Made by a program: the position numbers and the translations under genes. Positions 34,240 to 50,355 of a stretch of 64,000 nucleotides of DNA are shown piece by piece. The stretch is from contig CM040447.1 in NCBI GenBank assembly GCA_022749755.1, forward strand, positions 3,990,545 to 4,054,544, given 5' to 3'. A model generated the notes under the pieces. That model was not told the DNA's origin. It worked only from the letters and a program-made list of their open reading frames with translations, and ran no database searches. Origin of the DNA: Azadirachta indica. Lineage: Eukaryota > Streptophyta > Magnoliopsida > Sapindales > Meliaceae. The first letter of the stretch is position 1. The number at the start of each line of letters is the position of its first letter.

Positions 34240-35440
34240 CAACGAATAGAGGGAGATTGTGGAAAAGTAGTGTCAAGATCAATCGATGTTGATAAGTTGG
34301 GATGTGACTGCTCCTTCAAGGGAAGAGAGATATCAGGAGAGTTTGGGAAGGCAACTAGAATCTTCATGTTGAGAAGTCAAGAAACCGGGTAAAGGAGAGG
34401 CCAATGGCACCAGTAATGAAACTCACGAAATTGTTAAATTGGAGAATGTAGTTGAGGGGGCCTCTAAGCATCGCAAAATTTTTTTCTAACTAAGAGGGAG
34501 CTGATTCCCTTTTCATAAAGGAATTCAAAAGATTAAGTAAAGAATTACAGGAGTTTAAAAAAAAAGCAGCAATATATGACAGGAAAGGATAAAGATTAAG
34601 AGATGACTTCCCCTCTTAGTTTAGAGAATGAAGATTATGAATTTATGTGTACGTAGATTATTCAAGATACTACACATTAACCCTTACTCTAGGAAGACTG
34701 ACTTGAAACTTTATATTGAGAGATATAAGGAAGTGATGCACATTTAGGATTTGACAAGATGTACCGACTATTCTCTCTCACTTTATAAGGATAAGCCAGG
34801 GCTTGGTACCAAAAACTGAAGCAAGGAAGTATTTACTTCTTTTTATAACTTGCTTAGGAATCTGTTGAGGAATTTAAATAGATTTACTCTCACAGTAAGG
34901 ATATGAAGACTTTATTGTTAATAAAGTAAGAGGAGAAAGAGATCCTAAACAATTTCGTTAACCAATAACATAAAGAGGTTATGGCATTAGGTGTATACTA
35001 GTAGGAGATAGTACTTGGAAGGTCAATGAAGGGATTAAGAACATGTTGGCTTTGGTTCAAAATCAAGAAGACATTAATAAATACTTATCAGAAGGCTTAT
35101 CTAAAGGCAAAAGAAGGGATATTGCTGGAACTGGAAGTAACTAATAACCAACAACAAGGGCATTAAAATAACAGAAGCTTGTTTCTTAGAACCTCGGTTA
35201 AACTAGGAATCATAGGAAGCATAATTAGGGAGAAAGGCAGCAGATGAAGCTAGGAACTCGTGACAAAGTTTATGCGAAAAAAGAGATTAAGGACTCTTTG
35301 AGCCACACCAAAAGACTAATTGTCATGGCCAAGATTTTAGAGAAAGAAGTTAAGACTTTGGGAAACCAAGAATTGAAGCAAGAATAACATTGCACCTACA
35401 AGCTGAAGAAGGCAGACGCCTACATTATACTAGAGAGGTG
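34240..35440 (+). pseudogene. Decayed Ty3/Gypsy-type gag region
   Basis: Translation in shifting frames gives pieces typical of plant Gypsy gag: SLFIKEFKRLSKELQEFKKK; then DLKLYIERYKEVMH; an ARAWYQKLKQGS-like piece; SSFYNLLRNLLRNLN; IKQEEKEILNNFVNQ followed by HKEVMALGV; and YLSEGLSKGKRRDIAG. Stops are frequent. No intact pol (protease, RT, integrase) could be traced between here and the LTR-like sequence at 39489. Assignment rests on order and style of the fragments. Confidence 0.55.
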
Positions 35441-35873
35441 AATGGATTATACAAGTCGGGAAAAAGAGATTTTAAAGAAAGCACCTTTCAAGTTTCTTTC
35501 ACTTGTCAATATGGTTGGAGGTACGTATCACACTTTTTGTATTTCTTTCAGCTGGCACACTTTGAGATTTGGGGTTGGGTGTATTTTTCAATCGTTCCCT
35601 CTCTAGCATTGATTATATAAATTCTTTGCAATATTTCCATACATGTAAGGGAATTATTCACTCCCAAAGGAAGAACAAAAGCCAAGAAAGAAATTATAGT
35701 TTCATGTGTGCGGACTCATGCACACATGGCTAGTGTCTCTACTAAAGAAATTAAATACTTTTAGTTCACCAAAGAACTAAGATCACGGTTATCTAATTTC
35801 TGTATTTAGAAATTACTCCAACTGAAAACAACTAAAATCCCAATAGGATTTGTGAAAGCAAAAATTAAGAACT

Positions 35874-39480
<3,607 letters not shown>

Positions 39481-39488
39481 AGGGGGCA

Positions 39489-40430
39489 TGATATTTGAAA
39501 AGAAATATTTTGAGGTCAATAAAGCCAGACACTAAAAAATACTTAAGTCAAATTCTATTAAGTTGAAGAGATCAAACATTAATGTGGTTCACCTCGGGTA
39601 ACTCATATTAAACCTCGAGGTAAACTCTCATCAACATCAGATGATCAGACTAGCCAAATGCCAAATATTTAGCTCGGGTAGAGAGGAAGGTCTCATCTCG
39701 AGTAAAATCAAAATAACCACCAATGAGAAAATGGTGGGAAGATAGTGAGGATAACCAGCAAGGACTACATTCCCATTAAAACTCTCATCAAGCTTATCTA
39801 TTACTTGCATATCACTTGCATATCGTGGAGCTAAAAATAAGGTTTCATCTTAGGAAATTATGAAGGCAAATTGCCAATAAGAGTATAGTGGAAAGAATGT
39901 GGGATGATTGTCAACAACCCCACTTCTCTTGAAACTCTTGTCATGGTTGTCCAACATTCGGATGTTACAGAAGAAGATCTTATCCTTAATTGTAAAGTTG
40001 TGAGCTCAAGTAAAAAGGTAAAATCTCACCTCGGGAAAATTATTAGAAACGAACTAGTCATAACAGAATAACAAGGAGATCATAGAATGACCACTCAAAA
40101 TCTCGTTTCCTATAAAAATCTCACCAATTTGACCCTCTATCCTGATATGATGCAAGTTGACTTAATTTGGACATATAAAAGGCAAAAAGCCATGGAGACA
40201 GGTATGCTTTTAGACTAAAAATTTTATTAAAACTTTACTAAATTTTTGTTTTACTAAAATACCTTCTAAAAACCATCTCTGACTTAAGCATTGGAGGATT
40301 TTTTTCCAAAAAAAAACCAGCTTTCCTCTAATTGTAGTTCCTTTTTGCAAGTCTATTTACAACACGATAACGGAATTATTGTTCGATATTAGATAACCAA
40401 AAAATTTGACAACACACAAGTATTCCCTTC
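39489..40430 (+). repeat. Gypsy-type LTR with internal tandem repeats
   Basis: The purine tract aactagggggca stands directly before tgatatttgaaaag (39489), as for a 3' LTR. Inside, phrases like ctcgggtaaactctcatcaa recur at roughly 170-bp steps (near 39743, 39902, 40085). Near its end, ctgacttaagcattggagga (40282) is the R-region wording shared with many plant Gypsy LTRs and with the fragment at 57720-58275. Confidence 0.6.
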
Positions 40431-40673
40431 ATCAATCTAACCCCACACTAGAAAATAATCAGTTACTTTCACTTCATTTTTAAATTATAAATTATTTAAG
40501 GTGTGAAAGAAACGTTTCATTTTGTCCCATTACATGTCACCATTATAAGGGCATTATGGTAAAGGCACACTTTTTCTATTAAATGGACAAAAGATTCCTA
40601 AGGGCATGAGGGTTGTTGGACATTTTTATTTAATGGGTGACAAATGTTATTTTCACTTAATAATAACAATCAT

Positions 40674-40724
40674 ACATATATATATATATACACACACATA
40701 CATATCCATAAATACACACACACA

Positions 40725-40758
<34 letters not shown>

Positions 40759-40760
40759 TA
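40674..40760. repeat. (TA)n and (CA)n microsatellites
   Basis: AT run at 40676-40690 followed by interrupted and then pure ACAC runs up to 40759. Confidence 0.95.
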
Positions 40761-40879
40761 TTTTATTGGGCTAAAGTGAAAATCGATTGCCTAATGGATC
40801 CCATTCTTTTTCTTAATTTCGATTCAATCGGTCCTATTTCTCTTTTCAAATTTTATTGGCTAAAATTGAGAGTTATTCC

Positions 40880-42092
40880 CTAGAGACATGTTTGGTAAGC
40901 TGTACTGGACTGTATAAAAGAGGGAGTATGCATTAAAAATATTTTGTCACATATTTAGCAACATCTAAAGGTTGCATTACACTGTATAAAAATTAAATTT
41001 AATACAGTTTAACATGTAAAAATTCGAAACCATACCCTCTTGGGCTTAAGGTTGTACAGGATACTTTAAAAAAATTTAATATTATTTTATTATCAAGTTA
41101 TTTTTACCAATCATCTGTCACTTAAAAACTATTGTTGCTAACCATTAAGCACCTTTATCGATTACCATTGGAGTCACCATAAACATCATTGGTATTGGTA
41201 TCCTCGTTGTATGTTCTACGCAATGGTATCATTACCATCACCGTTTAAGCAACACATCAAATATTCAAGTTCAAATTTACAGTGAACGATTGCTCAAACA
41301 ATGATGGTAATGGTACCATTGCCATAAAGCATTTAACAAGAATTTTAATAATGTTCACGACAACCCAAATGAACAATGGTCGGTAGTGGCCGATGATTGG
41401 CGACAAATAAATGGTCACGACTTTGGCAGATAACGGTCAATCTTTTTGTTATTAATACTTAACTTTAAATTATTTAATTATCAATAAAAATAATAATAAA
41501 GAATTAAATAATAAAAACATAGGTTAATTTATAATTAGTTGAGTATGGTATTGCAACAAACATAGCACAAGTTTTTATTTAATCCATTATAGTACAATTC
41601 ATTTTAATATAATTCACTCCATCCAAAATAAAACAATCCAGTATGTACCAAACATGCCTTAATAGAGCCCATTCTTTTTCTCAATTTCAATTCAATTACT
41701 CCCATTTCTTTTTTCAAATTTTATTAGCTTTAGTTTTCTTGTCATCATTACATAAGACAGTACCATGTATAGTTTGATTAGAAAAAAGGAAAGGTAAGTC
41801 TCATGGGCTTGACCTCTTAGAATTAAAGTTGGTAAAGATAGATAGTAATTATTAAATATTGGGACCTCTTTCTGGAAATGATGTATCACCTATTTTTGGC
41901 TACAAAGGGGAAAAGAGGTTTGTTGGGAGTTTTGGATGTTTTTTAAAGGAGAAATACCCATCAAAAGCTATTCTCTATAAGGTAAAAAGATATGCATGAG
42001 AATAAGTTTTCGGTAAAACAAGTGGTTGGAAAATTTCTAGTTTAAGTTTAAATAAAAGCTACATGGAACTACTATTAAATTAGGAGACTTCA
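40880..42092. other. AT-rich intergenic stretch, no gene
   Basis: Contains repeated phrases around aatggtaccattgcc/aatggtatcattacc (41224-41330) but no coding pattern. 41640-41720 echoes 40785-40860 (cccattctttttctcaattt), so a small direct duplication about 860 bp apart is present. Confidence 0.45.
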
Positions 42093-42560
42093 TGTTAGGC
42101 CTATTATCCTATTGTCTTATTGAATCGATAGTCATCATTTTGTAAAATATCAAACCTGTTGATCAGGCCCATGATTTAGGGAAAAGATTTATAAAGGCAA
42201 GAATAAATGGGTACGCCTTGCACCCTTAGTATAGTTAAAGTAATTTAGAATACATTTGACGCTTTCAAATTATCTTGAGTTTGAGTAATGATAAAAGGTA
42301 ATGGGTTAGTGTTTCGTGAGAGAGGTTTTTCACTCTCATCCAAAATCTTTAAAAAAATAAAAATATTAAATAAAAAAAAAGGGACACGCACAAAATCAAC
42401 TCATAAACTAGTATTTGTTCCCAACCAAGTTTGAGCCCAATAAAGAGCCCTTATGAAGCTTGGATCAGCCTATTCATAAGTTTGGCCTAAGTTATCAAGT
42501 CATATTTAATAAGATTTATACTAAGATTAACATTTTAAATAACCCAATGAATTATTAAGT
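42093..42560 (+). repeat. Right member of the long direct-repeat pair (possible LTR)
   Basis: Shares both blocks with 32223-33985 in order and orientation (tgttaggcctattatc ... and cataaactagtatttgttccc ...). About 470 bp. See the left member for interpretation. Confidence 0.5.
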
Positions 42561-43527
42561 ATGTTAAGGAAATAAACACTTTTGCTCTACTTTAATAGAA
42601 CATAGAGATCAAAGTCCAAATGATAATCAACTCTACCTTTAATGCAAATGAGAAAGGAATAAGAATATTATAACTATTAGAAACAACAAAACAATGAAAA
42701 AAATCCCAAAAAAAAGGAATATTAACTAACTAGTAAAGATAACAGAATAACAATTTAAAGTTTCTAAATTAAAAACCAACTTCTCACCCAAAAAAATTTT
42801 CCCTCACTAAATGATTAATAACTCAACCAACAAACTTAAACTCATAAGTAATTAATAATTATAAAAGTGAGGTACCTGATTAAATAATCATATGCAAAGT
42901 TAAATCAATAAAGATACAAAAAAATTCCTGATATGTGGAAAATGAAGGTGAAGGAAGAATTTAGGATTTCTAGAAGCAGCTATGGAATACGTTATTATAA
43001 CAGAAAAAATAACAAACAATCAATCAGTCTCTCAAAGGGAAAACAAAACAACTAATAAATTAGATTTCAATTTAAAATTAACATAGTTTCAAAACCAAGA
43101 TTGGATCTGAGTACAAAAACATAGTAACTAATTAAACAATGAAAAATTTAATGTTTATGTGGAGGGAAAAGAGATGGACCTCGAGTTGTGCGGGGTAACT
43201 AAGGGTGTTAAATTTGACCAAGTAAGAAAACATTAGTGCCAGCATAAATATTATAAATGAGAAACAATGCGACATTGAAATTTGAATAAGAAAAATGTGA
43301 AGCCCTAGAATTTGTTAAATTGAAAGAAGAAATTACTTGTTAATAGGTGAAAGAGAAGGAGGGGGAAGCAAAGATTTGATATTGATTGTTACTAACCTGT
43401 CGTTGTTCATCTTTGTCAACGTTGTTCTTCATCAAAGAAATTAGGGATTTGTGACATAGTTAATCCTCGAAGCAAACTAAAGCAAAACAAATACAAAGCC
43501 AAGCAACTAGAGGAACAAATAAATATA

Positions 43528-43662
43528 GGGAGAATGACATATGAACCCCTATTTGTTTGCATAATTGACACTTGTATCTCCACTTTGATAATAATTGTCA
43601 AATACACCCCTTCTGTCAACTTTTTTCTTTACCGTAAGGGAGAAAATGCGTAAAATGGTAAA
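43528..43662 (+). repeat. MULE left terminal inverted repeat
   Basis: Pairs with 47480-47613 over about 135 bases at roughly 75-80 percent by eye; the best conserved stretch is ccactttgataataatt (43580-43596). Confidence 0.88.
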
Positions 43663-44279
43663 CGCAAATGTAGCAAATAGGTTAAAGAACCTATAATACA
43701 ATTATCAAAACACATAGTTTTGTAAGAATTAAGGACAAGAAATGACATGTGGCACATCATATCAATGTAAATTACATGAGCCGTTGGATTTTTTGTTAAC
43801 TAAATGATAGCGGTTCATTAACCCTCTAATAACCCCATTTTGTCCCACCAAAAGAGAAACTCTGAATATCCAAATTGAAGTAAATTGTGTTTGTGATTAA
43901 CTTAAACATAATTAAAAAACTAGTTAAAACTCAATTGATTAAACCAAGAACCCAAGCTTACGAATTGCATGATTTAATTGCAAATTAGATATTGGCTTAT
44001 GTGCTTACGGTACTAATTTATTTTTCATTGTTAACAGAGAAAATGAAATACATGAGATTTGGGTAAAAACGATAATGGGTGTTCAATTGCTTTATGTGTT
44101 TCAAAAAAGTGGATGCATGTTGTATAATAAGATAATGGGTGTGTTCGATTGTTTTGTTTGTTTTGGTTTAGAATCGCATTACTTGAAAATATATATTTAT
44201 TTGTTTTCTTATGGTCAAAATAAAAAAGGTAAGAAGATGGCAAGATTATTAGGCAGAAAGGTATACAAAAAAAGGGCCA

Positions 44280-46530
44280 AGTAGGGAGATTAAGTTTGAA
44301 GTAGGGCATGAATTTAGGAATATAGACTAGTTCAGGGCTAAAATTAAAAAATATGTGTTAAAGAGGTTTTTAAGTTGAAGAAGAAAAAGAATGAGAAAAA
44401 GAGGTTCATAGGTATGTGCAAACATGTGGGTTGGCTAGGGAAAATTTATGCCGCTCAATATAAACATGGCCTAACATTTGTAATCAAAAAGCTAAGTGAT
44501 GAGCATATTTGTTTTGAAGTTACCAAGAATAGAGATGCATTTGGTTAGAGGATTACAGAAAAATTCCAAGAACAGCTTAATCATCATCTAGGCATGAGTA
44601 TTGCTGCCATGAAAGAAAAAATTATACACAAATATGGAGTGCATGTCAACAAAAGGAAGCTTTATAAGGTAAAAATAAAAGCTTTTATTTAGAACCAGTA
44701 GAGATTTTACATAAAACTTATGCCAAATTGCCTTAATATGCCAAGATGTTAACTAAGAGAAATCCTGGAGTACTTGTAAAGCTACATACAACTCATATTG
44801 GTGTTGATGTTCAGTTTAGAAGGGTCATAATTAGTTTCCCAGCACTGAGGTCAGGTTTTATGAATGGATGCAGAAGATTCATAGACTTGGATGGCTGCCA
44901 TTTGAAGAGACCCCATGGAGGAGTTCTTTTGTCAACTGTATCTTTAAATGCCAATAAGAGGGTATTTTTAATTGCATACTTTATATGTGAGAATGAGAAC
45001 CTAGAAACTTGGGCATAGATTTTAGAGTTGATAAGTGATTATCTAGGCATCGAAAATAAGAAGGTAGCCATATTCATGACAGATAGAAAAAAAAAGGTGT
45101 AATTGGAGCATTAGAACAACATTCGGCTAATGCAAACATTAGGCATTATGCTACACACATTTTTACAAATATGAGATCTCAGTGGCTTGAGATAATTCTG
45201 AAAGACCTATTTTGGGGTATTGCCAATCAACTACTAAGACAGAATACAATATGTACATGGATTAGGTCAAATTTGAGAAGAAAGAAGCATATAATTGGTT
45301 GATAAAAATTCCCTCATTATACTGGTATAAGCATGCGTTTGAATGGGATTTGAATTGTGAACATGTGATTAACAACATGATTGAGTCATGGAATGGGTGG
45401 TTGAGTGAGCATAAACCAAAACTAGTTTTGTCACTCTTGGAGTTCATTAGAAGGAAAGTGATAAAGAGAATGCATGAAAGACTAAATATGGTAAGAAATT
45501 GGAAGACTAATTTACCACCTTACATATATAGGAAAATTGAAGCTACTGTAAAGGCTGGAAGACATTGTAGGATTGTATGTGAAAATGATCATGAGTTTCA
45601 GGTGCTACAAAAGGGGAACAAAGTCTTTGTTGATTTAAAGAAAAAAAATTTGTGATTGTGGGCTTACCAAGTCAGTGGAGTTCTATGCCATCATGTATTG
45701 CAATGTATTTTTTGCATAGGACATGAACCAATTGACTATATAGATGACAAGCTAAAAAGACCTGCATATATAGCCATATACAGTGAGGTGATCAGACCAT
45801 TGGCAAATCAAATTTCTTGGCTAAATGATGATGATCTGAAAATTCAGCCTCCTGAAATTAGATTAAAACTTGGGAGACCAAAACTATAAAGGAAAAGAGA
45901 AGCAGGTGATGGTCAAAACAAATAGCCTACAAGCAAATGTGGGTTGTGCAAGCAATTTTACCATAATAAGAGGTCTTGCCCAACTATTCTAGGCAACAAC
46001 AGAAGGCCAGCATGAGTAGTATGCATTCTCTTAGCTTATATCTGTATTATTTCATTAATTTATGTTAATTAAATCTCTTTATTTATATCACCTCTTAACT
46101 TAATGTAGATCAGGACAAGAATGGTAGGTGTAGGTGTATCTAGAGAAGAACCAACAGGAGAAGGTTTTAGTTCTTCTAGAGGAGGTCCAATTACTACTTC
46201 AGCTTTACTAAGGCGAATGAGCTGAATGGGCCAAGGTCCTTCAAGGGTGTGTACTTATTATAAAGCTTATATTGATATGTAATGTGCATTTACATGTGCA
46301 TAGGACAAACCCATTTATAATTGTTATCTTGTTTGATGTAGTCAAGGAGAAAGGATCATGATGAAATGAGAGGACCATTTACATCAGGGTCAACAACTTA
46401 TAATCAGGTGTACATTCATTATATAGACAATAACTTATAAAATGCATTATGCATCATTAAAATTTTTCTTGTAATTTTTTCTCTTCATTACGTAGACAAC
46501 AACAAGGAACAATATAGAAGCTTAAAATGT
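44280..46530 (+). pseudogene. MULE transposase, broken
   Basis: N-terminal DNA-binding/zinc part: KLKKKKNEKKRFIGMCKHVG, KIYAAQYKHGLTFVIKKLSD, EHICFEVTKNRDAFG (stop), then KYGVHVNKRKLYK. Catalytic core from 44746: FRRVIISFPALRSGFMN, FIDLDGCHLKRPHGGVLL (first Asp), ENENLETWA, then a stop where the Phe of the family's WA-F-ILELI run should follow. The second Asp is in IFMTDRKKK, before a frameshift. Then HYATHIFTNMRSQWLEI, YWYKHAFEWDLNCEHVINNM and NNMIESWNGWLSEHKPK. A SWIM zinc finger follows (YQVSGVLCHHVLQCI; its first two Cys are off frame by one base near 45650), then a CCHC knuckle CGLCKQFYHNKRSC near 45939-45980. A Gly/Ser tail (SREEPTGEGFSSSRGGP) and short downstream exons run to about 46526. 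Nuclear cut-and-paste enzyme, inactive as read. Confidence 0.9.
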
Positions 46531-46814
46531 TGCTACCCAACCTTAGTCAGTTTTTAAAATGTTTACATGTGCACTAACTTTGTGAATATTTTGATGGTTT
46601 CAATTGTTTGGTTAAAATATGTTATTTTTTGAATTGCTGGTACAAATTATATGGTAAAGTCTTATTTTTGAAGTGTATACATGGACAGTAATTAAAGTTT
46701 TTTAGGTTTATTGTGTTGCGATGAATTAATTGTGAAATGCGAAGAATTTTTTTAATGTGAATGTGAAGAATATTTCAACCTTGCATACTATATTATATTT
46801 GAATTACAAGTATT

Positions 46815-47200
46815 TTATTTTTTTAAAGTGATTAGTACAACTAATATGAGAATGATCAACACCGTGTTCCTAATGAAAGTAATATCATCTTTAATCTTCT
46901 TCAATTTGTCTTTTTCTGCCTTGCATTTGCTTTCCATGTCTGATTCTTGAAAGTCATTACATTTGGACACTTCTTCTTCCATTAACATGCTCCAATTATC
47001 TTTCAAGTTCTTCTCATCAGCAAGCATGTGTAGGTTTATATCATCAGCACCAAGATTTCACCAACTAAACTATGGATACTTACCTGTTTTGAATGTATAA
47101 AATAACTTGTTTGCATTGTTTGAAGTTTCTAAAATCTTTATGGCTACTCTTTTATTGCATAGATAGAGTTTGTTCTTGAATTTGATTACCTCTCTATTTA
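46815..47200 (-). pseudogene. Second MULE gene: GRF-zinc-finger-like, coiled coil and membrane segment
   Basis: Lies inside the element, convergent with the transposase. Minus-strand reading from about 47190 gives CNKRVAIKILETSNNANKLF, which fits the GRF-type zinc-finger pattern (Cys, then a T-S-T and N-G-R-x-F type core). After a stop and a possible splice donor (caggtaag, near 47080) the text is KYP..FSW..NLGADDIN. An intact 70-residue frame (47027-46815) then begins MLADEKNLKDNWSMLMEEE. It has a charged helical stretch (KAEKDKLKKIKDDITF) and a C-terminal hydrophobic segment TVLIILILVVLITLKK. Plant GRF proteins often have this zinc finger, coiled coil and tail-anchor layout. Family call is inference from a damaged motif. 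Confidence 0.5.
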
Positions 47201-47479
47201 GCTCAGGTTAATTAAGTGAGGAAGATCAACTCATTTTACCTAAATAAGTCTCCAATTCCAATTCATCTAGCTTATAAATTGGCAACATTCAACGGTAAAT
47301 AAAAAAAAAAAAAGAAGGCTCATTACCAACAATTATATTTGGCTTGATTACAAATTTGCCCTCATTACTCTATGCACTTAGTCATTGTTTTAAAGGCATA
47401 TATGTTATTTTACTGATTGTAATTTGTGTCATTCTGTCATCATAAACTGCTATTTTATTGAAGGACAAAATAGATATTT

Positions 47480-47613
47480 CAATTATTTTATCCATTTTTT
47501 GCCTTACGATAACAAAAAAAGTTGATAGAAAGAGTGTGTTTGATAATTATTATCAAAGTGGGAATACAAATTTTAATTATACAAATAAGTAGGGGTTCAT
47601 CTATCATTCACCC
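47480..47613 (-). repeat. MULE right terminal inverted repeat
   Basis: Reverse-complement partner of 43528-43662; abuts the second ataaatata target copy. Confidence 0.88.
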
Positions 47614-47740
47614 ATAAATATAATTAGAGAAATTATACTTACCTACATTAAATGAGGAAAGTTAACTTGTCAAAAGGAACAACCATAATTGTTGAATCCA
47701 AGGAATAATGAAAAATGACTAGATTTTTTTTGGCTGTGAT

Positions 47741-48391
47741 TGTTAGCATTTTAAGGGTGCTAATTGCCACGTGTCGATAATTCAAAAGTGAAATCCCCAA
47801 AAGCGCAAGAGCACAAGAGTGCGCTCCTCGCAGAACAAGAGAGATCAATTTCCGAACTCACCTACCATCTCGACAAAGAGCATACATTCACGGATGAACA
47901 GTACCAGAGTGAATAGTAGACCGCGAGTGGAATTGGAATTTTGTGAGACATTCGAGGGTGAGCGGAGCAAAACAAGAGCGTGCTTGACTTCCTACTATAG
48001 CGACTGACGCTCAGCATGTCAGCAATCCTTGAAAGCAACCACCTCAAGCATCATTTGGGCTAAACAAATCGAGGATAAGGGAGAAGCAAGCTGGATAGCA
48101 TGAAGCAGTTTAGTAATCAAGCTTAGTTTCTTTAGAATTGTGATCCAATAGACTCAAATTGGAAATAATGGTGATAAGTAAGATATTTGTTTATTTTATG
48201 TAAATTTATGTACATAGATTTATCTTGGCATTGAAAATGTTTATGTAAATTAAATCATAACTATCCATTTGTAAATATATATTGTATAGTGTTGTTTAAT
48301 GAAAGAAAAACCTATTTTCTCTTTCAATTGTGTTGTTATGTTTTCTTCTTCCTTTTTCATATTTACTGTCAATTTGAGCATTAAATTAACA
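47741..48391 (+). other. GC-richer block, possible solo LTR
   Basis: Base composition changes sharply at about 47740 compared with surroundings (cgcaagagcacaagagtgcg; cacgtgtcgataattc), with several G/C-rich stretches up to 48110. It starts tgttagcattttaaggg, and ttaaca at 48386-48391 would give matching TGTTA...TAACA ends, as in an LTR. No target duplication is visible and open frames on both strands (about 60 codons each) are not recognisable. Weak assignment. Confidence 0.3.
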
Positions 48392-48639
48392 CATCTTAAG
48401 CCCACATCTTGCACCCACTTGAACACAAATTAATTTTAGGTAAATTAAGTTTTATCTGGATAGTATACAGTAACTTATCTAAGTGTAGCAAGTAGTCAGA
48501 ATTTAACTTCAATTTTCAATGCGTGATATAATGCAGTGCTAATTAGCACCTTTTGAAGTACTAAATGATATGATACATAAATTTTGATAAAACTTTTATT
48601 GAAAAAAAATTTAACATTTCGTTTACTCAGTTCACAGTA

Positions 48640-48839
48640 AAGTCACTCTCCAGTTTTGTCTCACTGTCCTATTAGTTGTAAGAGAAGACGTCCCAAAAGT
48701 GAGTAAAGTCTCGAACTCTTGTTTCTCTTTCTCTCTCTATTTTCCTTCTCTCAGCGTTTTCGTTGAGCTCAAAATCTCTCATCAGGAGCACAAATCACTG
48801 TTTACAAGTTTGAGATCAGTTTAATTTCATAAGTACAAG
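48640..48839 (+). promoter_or_regulatory. Likely 5'-UTR exon of the MATH gene
   Basis: A pyrimidine-rich leader (tttctctttctctctctatt) ends at the splice donor acaag|gtaag (48839/48840). A plausible acceptor tttgcag lies at 50174, then a second leader exon 50175-50245 and a further intron to 50334. No TATA box stands out. Boundaries are inferred from splice consensus only. Confidence 0.4.
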
Positions 48840-50355
48840 GTAAGATCTCATTTTCTTCCACTGGTCTTGCTTCTTTCACTTAACTTACTTTTTGGGGTTT
48901 GTAAAAATCTGATTTTGTTTTCGAGGGTTATTCCAGATCTGTTAGACAAGGATCCCTGTTCAAGTTTTGATGTTTTGAGTTACTTATGCTTTGTTTGTAG
49001 AGCTGGTTGTTCTAATAAGTCGTCGTATTCTTTGTTTTGGTTTAAATTTTGCCATAATTTATAATGTCGATTTTACTATATTATCGATCTCTTCATGATA
49101 ATTTTGAGTCAATAATGAATTGGTCTTATATTGGTTGAACATATTTCCTTCAGAGATGAAATGAAATCAACAATTGCAGTTTAGCTAAGATGCTTATTTT
49201 GCATAATAGTATTTACTCCTTAATTAAAAATAGTTGTCTGATTTTTTTCTTTTAATTTCTGCTTGTGGTTTGTGCTTTTTGCTGAATTTTTTACTAGGTT
49301 GATCTTAGTTTTCTGATTCATCCATTTATTTTTTAATAGATTGTCACTTTCATTTGCTAGTATTTGATGTATTTCCAGATAATTTCTCTATTTATTTTCT
49401 TTTTTTTTAAATTATTTTATTGATTTCATTGTGTGCTTAAAATAAATCAGGTTTGAATTTAGATTTTTGTTTGTGTTTCAATTTTAATAAATATGTATAC
49501 GAGTTGGCAAATTAATGAGCTGTAAAACTCCTAAACTGGAATGTAGCTAGAGGTGCTTTGTTGTTTCTAAGGTTTTAGAACTTTGTTGTATATCCAAGGC
49601 GAAGAATGTTAACATCAGTAGGCATTGGGAAATCAAGAAACATGCTTATAAGAACAGAATCATAATATTGAGGGTGTTCCAACATATGGATGGGATACTT
49701 TGGTCCCTTCTGTTAATGATTTAACAGTGAGATTGTTTGTAATTTGGAAATTTGAGGATGGCTTCAGTAATTGAGAGCTCTTCTAATAGCAATTAACTTC
49801 TGGTGATATACAATAATGTGAACATAGTGCTCTGAGTGTACAGACTTGTTATCAAAGAAATAGACTTTCAGGTAGTTAGGAATGGAGACTGGAGATATTT
49901 GGCTTGGATCTGGCTGCTGTTCCTGTTGGTTTTAAATTTGTTTCTTCTTTGCTGAGATTGAAACTTTAGCTCTAGCTCATTGCTTTTCTTTTTTATTGCT
50001 GCCAATAGTTAATATTACTATCAGAATTCGAAAGAGTTAAAATTTTGTATAATGTTAACAAAGTAGCATCATATTTGAATCATTTAATGTATAATAGGTT
50101 CATACTTTTAGTTTTATATTTGAAGGCTACGTAACACTAAGTCAGTGATCTCATCTGTTTTTGTATGTTTGCAGTTGTGAGCTTTCTATAATTACACATC
50201 TCAGGCTGGATCTTTGAAACAAGTGAGGGAACCATCTCCTTAAAGGTAATTCTATAATTAATGATTTACTGTTGCTTATCTGCTGTGCATCTACTGAATT
50301 GTATTGCTATGTTGCCTTCTGCTTGGCTTTCTAGATTAGATTGATTTTGTTTGCC

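Larger units (their letters stand above)
43528..47613 (+). mobile_element. Complete Mutator-like element (MULE), 4086 bp
   Basis: Bounded by inverted repeats of about 135 bp: the left end gggagaatgacatatgaacc (43528) pairs with the reverse complement of the right end (gggtgaatgatagatgaacc). Both continue with ccactttgataataatt. The flanking 9-mers are identical: ataaatata at 43519-43527 and at 47614-47622, the 9-bp target duplication characteristic of Mutator. Inside are a decayed plus-strand MULE transposase and a minus-strand second gene. The exact target duplication but damaged coding region suggest a moderately old insertion. Confidence 0.93.

Noticed and set aside
44031..44309. 92-codon minus-strand frame inside the MULE
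   Set aside because: No family resemblance; overlaps the start region of the transposase on the other strand.
47819..48047. Overlapping 61-62-codon frames on both strands in the GC-richer block
   Set aside because: Both are short, unrecognised and explained by locally higher G+C removing stops.
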